Positions 1 to 9,535 of a stretch of DNA of 64,000 nucleotides are shown one piece after another. The notes under the pieces are model-generated. The model was given only the letters and a program-made list of their open reading frames with translations. It did not search any database and was not told where the DNA came from. Position 1 is the first letter of the stretch. Each line of letters starts with the position of its first letter. The position numbers were made by a program, and so were the translations under genes. Source of the DNA: Streptomyces sp. NRRL F-2580 (GTDB lineage Bacteria > Actinomycetota > Actinomycetes > Streptomycetales > Streptomycetaceae); NCBI RefSeq assembly GCF_000720115.1, contig NZ_JOIR01000021.1, positions 40,987 through 104,986 on the forward strand, written 5' to 3'.

Positions 1-1456
1 CCCCGGCCTCCAGCGCGACCGCGTCCGGGGTGGCCACGGCCTGCCGCTCGAAGAGCTCGGCGACCGTCAGCTCGGGCAGGTCGGCCGCCGTGTCGTTGAA
101 CTCCCGTACGACGGTGTCCAGTTCGACGTCGTCGAGGACGGGCGCCAGGGCCACCGGCCGGTCCGGGCGGGCGACGACCTCGCGGATGACCCGCAGGTAG
201 CGGTCGACGACGGACTGCGCCGTGGAGCGGTCGAACAGGTCGGTCGCGTATTCGAGGTAGCAGAGCATGCCCGGACCGGCCGGGTCCGAGAAGTAGTTGA
301 ACTCCAGGTCGAACTTGGCCGTCGGAGTGGCGAGCACCTCGAAGCGGGCCCGCTCCAGACCCGGCAGGTCCAGCTCGATCCAGGCGTCGTTCTCCCAGGT
401 GAACATGACCTGGAACAGCGGGTGGTAGGCGGTGGACCGCTCCGGGTTCAGGACCTCCACCAGGTGCTCGAAGGGGGCGTCCTGGTTGTCGTACGCCGTC
501 AGCGCCTTCTGCCGCACCTGCTCCAGCACCCGGTCGAAGGTGGGCGCGCCGGAGAGGTCCGTGCGCAGCACCCAGGTGTTCACGAAGAAGCCGACCAGGT
601 CGGCGAGCTCGTCGTCGGTGCGGCCCGCGACGGTGGAGCCGATGGCGATGTCCTGGCCGGCGCCCAGGTGCTGGAGCACCACGGCGAGGGCGGCCTGGAG
701 CACCATCGGGACGGTCATGTCCCGTTCGCGGCCCAGGGCCTCGACGGCCGCGAGCAGTTCGGCGTCGATCGGGAAGCCGACCGTGTCACCGCGGTGGCTG
801 GCCACCGGCGGGCGCGGGCGGTCCGAGGACAGGCGCAGCGGGGTCGGAACGCCCTGCAGCTCGCCCTGCCAGTAGGCCACCTGCGTGGAGACCACGCTGT
901 CGGGGTCGTTCTCGTCGCCGAGCAGCTCGCGCTGCCACAGCGTGTAGTCGACGTACTGCACGGGCAGGTCCGCCCACTGCGGGGCCTCGCCGGCCAGCCG
1001 GGCGGTGTACGCGGTGGCCAGGTCGCGGGAGAGCGGCTCCATCGACTCGCCGTCGCTGGCGATGTGGTGGACCAGCAGGAGCAGGACGTGCTCCCGCTCG
1101 CCGGAGCGCAGCAGGGTGGCGCGGACCGGTATCTCCGCCGACAGGTCGAAGGTGTACTGCGCCGTCTGGAAGACGGCCTCGTCCACCCCGTCGGGCGCCA
1201 CCTCGACGAGCGGTACGTCGAGCAGTGCCTCGGCCACCGGCAGCACCTGCTGCGAGGGCACGCCCTGCTCGTCCATCAGGATGAGAGTACGGAGGCTCTC
1301 GTGCCGTGCCACGACATCGCGCACCGCGGACTGCAGGGCGGTCCGGTCGAGCTCGCCGGTCAACCGCACGAGGAAGGGGACGTTATACGTCGCCGACGGT
1401 CCCTCGAATCGGTCGATGAACCACAACCGACGCTGTGCGAACGACAACGGGATCAT
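1..1456 (-). CDS. Non-ribosomal peptide synthetase, elongation protein (5' part only: C domain and start of A domain)
   Basis: This gene runs off the left edge, so only about the first 485 residues are visible. It opens directly with a condensation domain (MIPLSFAQRRLWFIDRF). The C-domain active site HHIASDGES lies near position 1050; this His/Asp pattern is the LCL type, which accepts an L-configured upstream residue. The text then reads ELFERQAVATPDAVAL, the usual first motif of an adenylation domain, and is cut by the window edge. The ATG at 1454-1456 sits one base after the stop codon of the upstream NRPS gene, so the two are translationally coupled and this protein should receive the peptide from it. 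The LCL type fits, because the preceding module has no epimerase. Its own substrate cannot be predicted here. Confidence 0.95.
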   Translation of the reverse strand, partial: MIPLSFAQRRLWFIDRFEGPSATYNVPFLVRLTGELDRTALQSAVRDVVARHESLRTLILMDEQGVPSQQVLPVAEALLDVPLVEVAPDGVDEAVFQTAQYTFDLSAEIPVRATLLRSGEREHVLLLLVHHIASDGESMEPLSRDLATAYTARLAGEAPQWADLPVQYVDYTLWQRELLGDENDPDSVVSTQVAYWQGELQGVPTPLRLSSDRPRPPVASHRGDTVGFPIDAELLAAVEALGRERDMTVPMVLQAALAVVLQHLGAGQDIAIGSTVAGRTDDELADLVGFFVNTWVLRTDLSGAPTFDRVLEQVRQKALTAYDNQDAPFEHLVEVLNPERSTAYHPLFQVMFTWENDAWIELDLPGLERARFEVLATPTAKFDLEFNYFSDPAGPGMLCYLEYATDLFDRSTAQSVVDRYLRVIREVVARPDRPVALAPVLDDVELDTVVREFNDTAADLPELTVAELFERQAVATPDAVALEAG

Positions 1457-1457
1457 T

Positions 1458-4400
1458 TTACTGTCCACTCCTGTCCATCTTGCGCAGTCGAGGCCGGCTC
1501 GACGTGCCTGCGTTCTTGACCGTGCGCGAAAGCTCTGAAATTGCGTGAGACTCGAAGATCGACCGCAAAGGCACGCTCACCCCGAGCACCTTCCGGATAC
1601 GGCTGGTGAGCCGCGTCGCCAGCAGGGAGTTGCCCCCCAGTTCGAAGAAGTCGTCGTTCATGCCGACCCGTTCCACGCCGAGCACCTCCGCCAGCAGCTC
1701 GCAGAGAGCCGCCTCCTCGGGAGTGCGCGGCGCCCGGTAGGGGCGGCCGGCCGGTTCGGGCTCGGGCAGCGCTGCCCGGTCGAGGCGGCCGTCGGGCGTC
1801 AGCGGCAGCCGCTCCAGGGTCACGAGGACCGCGGGGACCAGGGCGGCGGGCAGCTGCCGCGCGGCGTGGGCCCGCACCTGGTCGGTGTACGGACCGGGCT
1901 CGGCCCCGTACGGTTCCTCGGGTACGAGGTAGCCCACCAGCTGCGCGGTCCCGCCCGGCCCGTGGCCCGCGCGGGCGACCACGGCCGCCTGGGCCACCCC
2001 GGGGTGCCCGGTCAGGACGGCCTCGACCTCGGCGGGCGTGATCCGCGTGCCGCGGACCGCCGCCTCCGTGTCGCCGCGCCCCAGGAACTCCAGCCGGTCG
2101 TCGCCGTTCCAGCGGACCAGGTCGCCGGTGCGGAACATCCGCGATCCGGCCGGGCCGTGGGGGTCCGCGACGAACCGCTCCGCGGTCAGCCCGGGGTGTC
2201 CCCGGTAGCCGCGGGCCGGCGCGCCGCCCGCGAGGTACAGCTCCCCGACCGCACCGTGCGGCACCGGGGTGAGCCCGGCGCCGAGGACGTACGCCCGCAC
2301 TCCGGCGAGCGGTGTCCCGGCGGGCACGGCGGCGGTGCCCGGTGGCTCCTCGCCGTCCGCTGGTGAGAAGGCGGTGGCGGGTCCGGTCTCGGGGTGCCCG
2401 TGGAGGTTGACCAGCCGGGCCCCCGGGGCGGATTCGGCCGCCCGCCGTGCCAGTGCGGCCGGCAGCGGCTCGCCCGAGAACACGATCGTGTCCGCGTGGA
2501 CGTCCTCGGCGACCTCGTCGAGCAGGTCGGCGAAGGCCGAGGGGGTCGTGGCGAGCACCCCGCGCGCGGCGGCGCCGGAGGGATCGGGGAGACCGTCTCC
2601 GGCGAGGAGGCCGTGCCCGGCGAGGGCCCGCGGATCGGGCAGCACCTCGACGCCCGCGCCGCCGCAGAGCGCGGCGAGGATCTCCGCCACGGGCGGTTCG
2701 GTGTCGCCCGAGGCGCCGACCAGCAGCCGCCGGCCGGCCGCGGAGCCGAGCCCCGCGAGCAGCCCCGGCACCCGGTCGGCCAGGTTGCGGTGGGTGGTCT
2801 CCACCCCCGTCGGGCCGCCCGAACTGCCGCAGGCGTACGAGAGGTACGCCAGCCCGTCGGGCCGCCGGACGCGGGCCGCCGCGACGGATGCGGCGTCCCC
2901 GGAGCCCAGTTCGCCCAGGTGCGCGGTGGGGACCGCGGTGTCCGCGGTGGCGGCCGCCGTGTCCGGGTCGGTGAGCACCAGCAGCGGCCGCGCGTCGGCC
3001 AGGACGCACGCGAGGCGCTCGCCCGGGTGGCGCGGGTCGAGCGGCAGGACGGCGGCCCCCGACTTGAGTACGCCGAGCAGCGCGACCACCAGGTCCGCCG
3101 ACCGGGGCAGCGCCAGGGCCACCGGGGTCTCCGGGCCGGCGCCGCGGGCGATCAGACCGTCGGCCAGCCGGTTCGCCCGCCCGTCGAGCTCCCGGTAGGT
3201 CAGGGACCGCGCCCCCGAGACCACGGCGACCGCCTCGGGGGTCGCGGCGGCCTGCCGCTCGAACAGCTCCGGGACGGTCGCCCCGTCGGCGTCGGCGTCG
3301 GCGTCCGCTTCCGCGTCCGCGCCGGCGGAACGCGGGCCCGTGCCGAGCCCGTTCAGCAGCCGGTCCCGCTCGGCAGGCTCCAGTACGTCCACGGCGCCCA
3401 CCCGGCGGCCGGTGTCCTCGGCCAGCTGCCGCAGGATCGCGGCGAACCGGGCGGCGATGGACTCGGCCACGGCGGGGTCGAGCACGGTGCGCTGGTACTG
3501 CACCGCCAGGCGCAGCCGGTCGGGCTCGATGAAGGCGAGCACCGTCACCGGGTAGTGGCTGGCGGTGAAGGAGCGGATGCCGGTGATCGAGATCCCGGCC
3601 GCGCGGCTGGCCTCGACGATGCCGGCCCGGTCCATGGGGAAGGACTCGAAGCCGATGATCGTGTCGAAGAGGGCGTCCATTCCGGCGGCCTGCTGGATCT
3701 CGCTCAGGCCGAAGTGGTGGTGGTCCATCAGCGCGGCCTGCCGTCCCTGCACCGCGGTCAGCAGCTCGCCCAGGGTGTCCGCGGGGGCGCACCGCACCCG
3801 TACCGGAAGGGTGTTGAGGAACATGCCGACGGTGGTGTCGGCGCCGGGCAGGGCGGGCGGGCGGCCGGCGACGGTGGAGGCGAACACCACGTCCTGGCGG
3901 CCGGTGAGCTGGGCCAGCAGGATCGCCCAGGCGCCCTGGACCACCGTGTTCAGGGTGACGCCGAGATCGGAGGCGCGCCGGAACAGCTCGCGGGAGGCCT
4001 CGACGGGCAACGGCACCTCGGCCTGCCGCATCGCGATGTCCTCGGCGGACGCGACCGACTCGGCGGACGCGGCGGACGCGGCAGACGCGGCAGACGCGGC
4101 CGACTCGGCGGACCGGCCGGCCGGGGCCGGCGCGGCGGCCGGCGCGGACACCACCGGGGCGAGGAAGGTCGGCTCCCCCAGCCCGCTGAGCTCCTCGCGC
4201 CAGACCCGGGCGGACTCCTCGGGGTCCTGCCGGGCGAGCCAGGCCAGGAAGTCCCGGTAGTCACGGGCGGGTTCCAGCCCGGTGGCCTGTCCCGCCGAGC
4301 CGTAGAAGGTGAGCAGGTCCTGCATCAGCAGGGGCACCGACCAGCCGTCGAACAGCACGTGGTGGGCGGTGAGTACGAGCTCGTACGTCTCCTCGCCGGT

Positions 4401-7400
4401 CCGGATCAGCGTCAGGCGCAGCATCGGCGGCGCGATCTGGTCGAAGTGCGTGGTCAGGTCCTCGGCGAGGAACCGCTCGAAGGCCTCCGTGCGCTCCGCC
4501 TCGCCGAGCCCGGACAGGTCGAGCTCCTGCCAGGGCAGGGTGACGGAGTCCAGGACCAGCTGGACCAGGTCCCCGTACGCGTTGTGCACGAAGGCGGTCC
4601 GCAGGCTGGCGTGCCGCTCCAGCAGCGACTGCCCGGCGGCGCGCAGCCGGCCGGCGTCCACCCGCCCGGACAGGTGCAGGGCGTACTGCACCTGATAGGC
4701 GTCGAAGGAGGAGTCCTCGAAGATCGAGTGGAACAGCAGGCCCGACTGGAGCGGGGTGGTGGGCCAGACGTCGGTGAGGCCCGGGAAGCGCCGCTCCCAG
4801 CCGTCGATGTCGTACTGGCTCGCGGTCACCAGCGGCAGGTCGGAGGGGGTCAGGCCGCCGGCGCCGGGCCGGGCCGCGTACCGGGCGAGCCCTTCCAGCG
4901 CGGCGCACCACAGGTCGGCGAGCTCCCGTACCTCCGCCGGGGTGAGCACTCCCCCGGGGGCGCTGAAGGCAGCGTTCAGGACCGGGCCGGCCGGCTGGTC
5001 GCTGACCGTGGCGTTGATGTCGAGCTCGGCTGAGGCCGGCATCAGCGGGTCCTGCGCGGCGTCGAGCTCGGCCAGCTCGGCGATGGCCGCGGCCTCGGGG
5101 GCCTGGGTGAAGCCCGCCCCCCGTGCGTTCCCGGGCAGTTCGGAGCCGGCGGCGAAGCGGCCCAGGTAATTGAATCCGACCTGCCCGATGGGGTGTTCGG
5201 CCAGCTGGGCGGCGGTCTGCGGGTTCAGGTGGCGCAGCAGGCCGTAGCCGATGCCCTTGTCGGGCAGGGAGAGGAGCTGCTCCTTGACCTTCTTGACGGC
5301 CAGGCCGGCGGCCGGCCCGCCCGCGAAGGCCTCGTCGAGGTCCACCCCGGCGAGGTCGAGGCGCACCGGGAAGGCGGTGGTGAACCAGCCCAGTGTGCGG
5401 GCAAGGTTCGCGCCGGGGGCGGCGGCCTCCTCGCGGCCGTGTCCTTCGAGGCGGATCAGGGCGGAGGTCTCGTCGACGGAGCGGGTACGCCGCCACTGCG
5501 CGAGCGCCAGGGCCAGTGCGGCCAGCAGTCCGTCGTTGACACCGCCGTGGAAGGCCGCGGGCAGGTCCGTCAGCACGGCCTCGGTCACGGAGACCGGGAG
5601 CCGGACGTGGGTGAGGTGCACGGAGGACCGTACGTCGACGGCCGGGTCCAGCCGGCGGGCGCCGAGCACCGGGTCGGGCCCCTCGACGATCGAGCGCCAG
5701 AGGTCCAGCTCCGCGACCCGCTCGGGGCGCAGGGCCTCGTCGGCCAGCGCGTGCGCCCAGCGGCGCATCGAGGTGGCCACGGGCGGCAGTTCGGGGGTAC
5801 GGCCCTCGCGGACCTGCTCCCACGCGGTGGCGAGGTCGGGCATCAGGATGCGCCAGGACACGCCGTCCACGATCAGGTGGTGGAGGACCAGCAGGAGCCG
5901 TCCGGCGCCACCGCGCCCGGCGCCCTCGTCGACCTCGCCGCCCTGCCCCTCCTCGCCGCCGGGCGCGTCGAACCAGACGAACCGGGCGACGACGCCCGCC
6001 GCCGGGTCCAGCCGCTGCGCGGCTTCCTCCAGCTCCCCGAGCAGCAGGTCCCGCCAGGACTCGGCGTCCCAGCGCCCGTCGCACTCGACGCGGCGCAGCA
6101 GCGGTTCCACGTCCACGGAGCCGACGGGCGCGACGACCAGGCCGTCGGCCTCACCGTCGCCCTCCCCGGCGGCGTCGGCGACGAGGCGCGAACGCAGCAG
6201 GTCGTGGCGGTCCACCACGGCCGTCAGGGTGGCGGCCAGCCCGGCCCGGTCGATGCCCTCGGGCAGCTCCAGCACCATGGCCTGCAGGAAACGGTGGAAG
6301 CCGGGGCCCCAGTCGCGGATCCAGCGGGCGACGGGCAGCAGCGGCATCCATCCGGTGCCGCCGCCGGCGAGCTCCGCCAGGACCGGGCCGGTGGTGTCGC
6401 CTTGGCCGTTCGCGACGGCGATCTCGGCGAGGCGGGCGACAGTGCGGTGCTCGACGGCCTGGCGGGCGGTGACCACCAGGCCGCGCGCCCGCGCCCAGGA
6501 CACCACCTGGAGCGACTGGATGCTGTCGCCGCCGAGGGTGAAGAAGTCGTCGTCGATGCCGACCTGGCCCACGCCGAGGGCCTTCGCGTAGAGCTCCGCG
6601 AGGATCTCCTCCTGCGGGGTGCGCGGGGCCCGGTAGCTCTCGCCCTTGAACTCGGGTTCCGGCAGGCGGGCCTTGTCGAGCTTGCCGTTCGGGGTCAGGG
6701 GCAGCCGGTCCAGCAGGACGAAGGCGGCGGGGACCATGTGGTCGGGCAGCCGGTCGGCGGCGAAGGCGCGCAGCTCGCCGACGCCGAAGCCGGAGTCGAG
6801 GGCGATGCTGCCGTAGGCGCTGCCCTGCGGGCCCGCCTGGCCGGGGCGGCCGGAGGCCGCGGGGACGACGTAGGCCACCAGCTGGCGGCTGCCGCGCCGC
6901 TCGTACGGGAGGACCGCGGTGTCCGCCACGCCGGGGTGGGCGCTGAGCACCGCCTCGATCTCGAGCGGCTCGATCCGGATGCCGCGGATCTTGACCTGGG
7001 TGTCGACGCGGCCGTGGAAGACGAGTTCGCCCTCCGGCGTCCGCTCCACAAGGTCGCCGGTGCGGTACATCCGCGCGCCCGGTCCGGCGAAGGGGCAGGC
7101 CACGAAGCGCTGGGCGGACAGATCGGGGCGGCCCAGGTAGCCGCGGGCCAGCGAGGCGCCCGAGACGTACAGTTCGCCGATCACTCCGGCGCTCACCGGG
7201 CGGAGCGCGTCGTCCAGGACGTGCACGTCGGTGTCGGTGATCGAGCGTCCGATCGGCGGTACGCGGCCGTCGCCGGCCAGCGGCGCGCTCATCGTGGCGC
7301 ACACGGTCGTCTCCGTGGGCCCGTACGCGTTGATCATGCGGCGGCCGGCCGACCAGGTGGCGACCAGCTCGGGGGTGGTGGCGTCACCGGCGACCACAAG

Positions 7401-8291
7401 GGTCTCTACGGAGGCCATGGCCCCGGCGGGCAGCGCGGCGAGCACCGGGGGCGGCAGCGTCACGTGGGTCACGCCGTGCCGGGCGATGGTGTCGGCCAGG
7501 GGGTCGCCGGGGGCCAGTGCCTCCTTGTCGGCCAGCACGAAGGTGGCACCGGACAGCAGGCCCATGCACATCTCCCACACCGAGGCGTCGAAGCTCGGCG
7601 AGGCGAACTGCAGCACCCTGCTCGCGGGGCTCACCTTCAGCCGCTCGGCGTGCGTGGCCAGCAGCGGGGCGAGGCCGTTGTGGGTGACGGCGACGCCCTT
7701 GGGGCGGCCGGTGGAGCCCGAGGTGTAGATGACGTACGCGGTCTGCGCCACCCGCTGCGGGCGGATCCGGTCCGCGTCGGTGAGCGGGCCGGCCGCCTCG
7801 GCGGCGACCGCCGCCGCGGTCTCGGGGGCGTCCAGCAGCAGTACGGGGGCGGGGAGTCCGGGCAGCAGGCCGCCGGTGGCGGCGTCGGCCAGGACCAGGC
7901 GGGCGCCGGAGTCCTCCACCATGTACCGGAGGCGGTCCGCGGGGTACGCGGCGTCCATCGGCAGGTACGCCCCGCCGGCCTTGAGCACCGCGAGGACGGC
8001 CACCCACAGCTCCGGCGACCGCTGCGCGGCCACGCCCACGACCGACTCCGGTCCGACTCCGCGTCCGGCCAGGACCCGCGCCAGGCGGTTGGCGCGCGCG
8101 TCGACCTCGCGGTAGGTCAGCGAGGTCTCGCCGAAGACCAGCGCGACGGCGTCCGGAGCGGCGACGACCTGCTTCTCGAACATCTCAGGAATCGTCGCCA
8201 CCGGCACCGCCGTGTCATGGAACGAGCACAAAGCGACCATCCCCCAATGGTTGGACATGAAGACCGGAATCTCGTGGGTTTGATTTCTCAT
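1458..8291 (-). CDS. Non-ribosomal peptide synthetase, initiation + second module (A-PCP-E-C-A*-PCP)
   Basis: Cytoplasmic multi-modular synthetase of about 2277 residues. Domains by rough residue: A1 34-555, PCP1 around Ser 584 (LGGDSIQS), epimerase 665-1110 (HHLIVDGVSW near 805; GFNYLGRF near 1042), condensation 1135-1560 (HHVLFDGWS near 1313, expected DCL), A2 about 1675-2190, PCP2 around 2218 (LGGNSLLA). There is no starter C domain, as in GrsA/TycA-type initiation proteins. Reading the A1 pocket against GrsA gives D-A-W-T-V-A-A-V-C, one conservative step from the Phe code, so D-Phe is the likely first residue. A2 is aberrant: its core motif reads ACGSSGGPTG instead of TSGSTGRPKG, and the adenylation lysine of NGK is Arg (DGRLDR, codon 1785-1787). 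The start is uncertain: ATG 8291 is used, but ATGs at 8258 and 8240 are possible and none has a strong ribosome site. No MbtH gene is visible. Confidence 0.95.
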   Translation of the reverse strand: MRNQTHEIPVFMSNHWGMVALCSFHDTAVPVATIPEMFEKQVVAAPDAVALVFGETSLTYREVDARANRLARVLAGRGVGPESVVGVAAQRSPELWVAVLAVLKAGGAYLPMDAAYPADRLRYMVEDSGARLVLADAATGGLLPGLPAPVLLLDAPETAAAVAAEAAGPLTDADRIRPQRVAQTAYVIYTSGSTGRPKGVAVTHNGLAPLLATHAERLKVSPASRVLQFASPSFDASVWEMCMGLLSGATFVLADKEALAPGDPLADTIARHGVTHVTLPPPVLAALPAGAMASVETLVVAGDATTPELVATWSAGRRMINAYGPTETTVCATMSAPLAGDGRVPPIGRSITDTDVHVLDDALRPVSAGVIGELYVSGASLARGYLGRPDLSAQRFVACPFAGPGARMYRTGDLVERTPEGELVFHGRVDTQVKIRGIRIEPLEIEAVLSAHPGVADTAVLPYERRGSRQLVAYVVPAASGRPGQAGPQGSAYGSIALDSGFGVGELRAFAADRLPDHMVPAAFVLLDRLPLTPNGKLDKARLPEPEFKGESYRAPRTPQEEILAELYAKALGVGQVGIDDDFFTLGGDSIQSLQVVSWARARGLVVTARQAVEHRTVARLAEIAVANGQGDTTGPVLAELAGGGTGWMPLLPVARWIRDWGPGFHRFLQAMVLELPEGIDRAGLAATLTAVVDRHDLLRSRLVADAAGEGDGEADGLVVAPVGSVDVEPLLRRVECDGRWDAESWRDLLLGELEEAAQRLDPAAGVVARFVWFDAPGGEEGQGGEVDEGAGRGGAGRLLLVLHHLIVDGVSWRILMPDLATAWEQVREGRTPELPPVATSMRRWAHALADEALRPERVAELDLWRSIVEGPDPVLGARRLDPAVDVRSSVHLTHVRLPVSVTEAVLTDLPAAFHGGVNDGLLAALALALAQWRRTRSVDETSALIRLEGHGREEAAAPGANLARTLGWFTTAFPVRLDLAGVDLDEAFAGGPAAGLAVKKVKEQLLSLPDKGIGYGLLRHLNPQTAAQLAEHPIGQVGFNYLGRFAAGSELPGNARGAGFTQAPEAAAIAELAELDAAQDPLMPASAELDINATVSDQPAGPVLNAAFSAPGGVLTPAEVRELADLWCAALEGLARYAARPGAGGLTPSDLPLVTASQYDIDGWERRFPGLTDVWPTTPLQSGLLFHSIFEDSSFDAYQVQYALHLSGRVDAGRLRAAGQSLLERHASLRTAFVHNAYGDLVQLVLDSVTLPWQELDLSGLGEAERTEAFERFLAEDLTTHFDQIAPPMLRLTLIRTGEETYELVLTAHHVLFDGWSVPLLMQDLLTFYGSAGQATGLEPARDYRDFLAWLARQDPEESARVWREELSGLGEPTFLAPVVSAPAAAPAPAGRSAESAASAASAASAASAESVASAEDIAMRQAEVPLPVEASRELFRRASDLGVTLNTVVQGAWAILLAQLTGRQDVVFASTVAGRPPALPGADTTVGMFLNTLPVRVRCAPADTLGELLTAVQGRQAALMDHHHFGLSEIQQAAGMDALFDTIIGFESFPMDRAGIVEASRAAGISITGIRSFTASHYPVTVLAFIEPDRLRLAVQYQRTVLDPAVAESIAARFAAILRQLAEDTGRRVGAVDVLEPAERDRLLNGLGTGPRSAGADAEADADADADGATVPELFERQAAATPEAVAVVSGARSLTYRELDGRANRLADGLIARGAGPETPVALALPRSADLVVALLGVLKSGAAVLPLDPRHPGERLACVLADARPLLVLTDPDTAAATADTAVPTAHLGELGSGDAASVAAARVRRPDGLAYLSYACGSSGGPTGVETTHRNLADRVPGLLAGLGSAAGRRLLVGASGDTEPPVAEILAALCGGAGVEVLPDPRALAGHGLLAGDGLPDPSGAAARGVLATTPSAFADLLDEVAEDVHADTIVFSGEPLPAALARRAAESAPGARLVNLHGHPETGPATAFSPADGEEPPGTAAVPAGTPLAGVRAYVLGAGLTPVPHGAVGELYLAGGAPARGYRGHPGLTAERFVADPHGPAGSRMFRTGDLVRWNGDDRLEFLGRGDTEAAVRGTRITPAEVEAVLTGHPGVAQAAVVARAGHGPGGTAQLVGYLVPEEPYGAEPGPYTDQVRAHAARQLPAALVPAVLVTLERLPLTPDGRLDRAALPEPEPAGRPYRAPRTPEEAALCELLAEVLGVERVGMNDDFFELGGNSLLATRLTSRIRKVLGVSVPLRSIFESHAISELSRTVKNAGTSSRPRLRKMDRSGQ

Positions 8292-8391
8292 TGATCTCAG
8301 CCGGCGGGCGGTGCGACAAGCCCGAAAAAGCTGCCACACAGGAATTGCCCGCGGAAAACCGCACCGCCCGCGGTGCGACCCGTTGGGGAGC

Positions 8392-9186
8392 TTAGGGCTC
8401 CAGCACCGTACCGGCGATGAATTCGAGCAGCTCGGAGCTCAGTCCGGGCTCGAAGAGATAGAAATGCCCGCTGGGGTAGACACGCAGGTCGAAGGCGGTG
8501 TCCGTGTGCGCGCCCCAGGTCTCCATCTCGTTCAGCGGCGCCCGGCTGTCGGACTCGCCGACCAGTGCGGTGATCGGCACGTCCAGCCGCGCGTCGACGG
8601 GCATGGCGTGCTGCTCCCAGAGCGAGAAGTCGTCCATCACGGACGGCAGCAGGGCGTCCATGGCGTCCTCGTCGCCGGCGAGCTCCTCGTCGAAGCCGCC
8701 GAGCCGCAGCACCTCGGCGCGGAACTCCTCGTCGGAAAGTCCGTGCAGCTGGGGGCGGTCACGGAAGGGCACGGGCGAGGCCTGGCCGGAGAGGAACAGG
8801 TGGGCCGGCCGGGGACCGCCGCGCGACTGGAGCGCCAGCGCCAGCTCGAAGGCCAGCAGGGCACCGCAGGAGTGGCCGAAGAAGGAGAACGGGCCGTCCA
8901 GGACGCGCCGCAGGGCCTGCATCAGGGCCCGGACGAGCGGGCCGACCTCGGTGGCGGGGTCCTCCATGATCCGGTTCTGCCGGCCGGGCAGCTGCACCGC
9001 GACGACCTCGATGTCGGCGGGGAGTTCCTGCACCCAGTCGGCGAAGGCTCCCGCGCCGCCGCCCGCCTGCGGAAAGCAGATCAGTTGGTGGCGGTGTCCG
9101 GGCCGTCGCGCCCGCCATATGAAGGGACTTTCGACGACCAGTCCGGCGCCGGTCTCCGTTGCGTGGCTGCGCGTGTGTATGACCAT
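8392..9186 (-). CDS. Type II (editing) thioesterase of the NRPS operon
   Basis: A 264-residue alpha/beta hydrolase of the external thioesterase family, which removes wrong or stalled acyl groups from carrier proteins in NRPS/PKS lines. Visible motifs are LICFPQAGGGAGAF near the N-terminus (oxyanion region), the nucleophile elbow GHSCGA (Ser within FFGHSCGALLAFELA) and a late PSGHFYL with the catalytic His. The ATG at 9184-9186 was chosen because AGAGGGG lies a few bases upstream, although the open frame extends further. It is the first gene of the operon; about 100 bp separate it from the synthetase. It is not the chain-releasing thioesterase, which would be fused to the last NRPS module outside the window. 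Confidence 0.93.
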   Translation of the reverse strand: MVIHTRSHATETGAGLVVESPFIWRARRPGHRHQLICFPQAGGGAGAFADWVQELPADIEVVAVQLPGRQNRIMEDPATEVGPLVRALMQALRRVLDGPFSFFGHSCGALLAFELALALQSRGGPRPAHLFLSGQASPVPFRDRPQLHGLSDEEFRAEVLRLGGFDEELAGDEDAMDALLPSVMDDFSLWEQHAMPVDARLDVPITALVGESDSRAPLNEMETWGAHTDTAFDLRVYPSGHFYLFEPGLSSELLEFIAGTVLEP

Positions 9187-9471
9187 GACCCCTCTGCAGA
9201 TTTCGGTGGAAGCGGAAAGCGGAGAGCAGATATCAGAAAGTGGAATGCAGTACCGGGTGCGCTGGTGCAGCGGGCCGGATCGGTCACGGCCTATTTCCCG
9301 CACTTCCGCAATTGATCGTAGGAGTGGCCCCAGCAGCGAGGCAAGGAATGCCCGCACAGCCCTGCCGGACGGGTACTGGTGAGCGATTCCTCCTTGCGTT
9401 TTCGGCCACCGCGCCCCGCTCCTTGTGTTCCCGCTGTCCCGTCGACAGGACGGCGGGCCGGGGAACACTAA
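9187..9471. promoter_or_regulatory. Intergenic region carrying the NRPS operon promoter (inferred)
   Basis: There is no gene in the 349 bp between the thioesterase start and the drrB-like stop apart from the terminator at 9472-9511. The part nearest the thioesterase is less GC-rich than its surroundings, as expected of a promoter, and the minus-strand NRPS operon must start here. No confident -10/-35 pair was recognised. A near-palindrome GTCCCGTCGACAGGAC lies at 9436-9451. Confidence 0.4.
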
Positions 9472-9511
9472 GAACGGGGCTGCCCGGCCTGTCGGCCGGG
9501 CAGCCCCGTTC
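9472..9511 (-). terminator. Rho-independent-like terminator after drrB
   Basis: Perfect inverted repeat: 18-bp arms at 9472-9489 and 9494-9511 around a 4-base loop (TGTC). It lies just downstream of the minus-strand exporter operon and upstream of the NRPS operon, so it can insulate the two. There is no long U tract, which is usual in Streptomyces. Confidence 0.85.
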
Positions 9512-9535
9512 GGGTTCTTGCGTGGTGCGGGAGGG

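Noticed and set aside
5193..8294. Plus-strand open frame of 1033 codons
   Set aside because: It is antisense to the NRPS A and E domains. The protein is Gly/Arg/Gln/Val-rich with no domain, a common artefact opposite very GC-rich genes.
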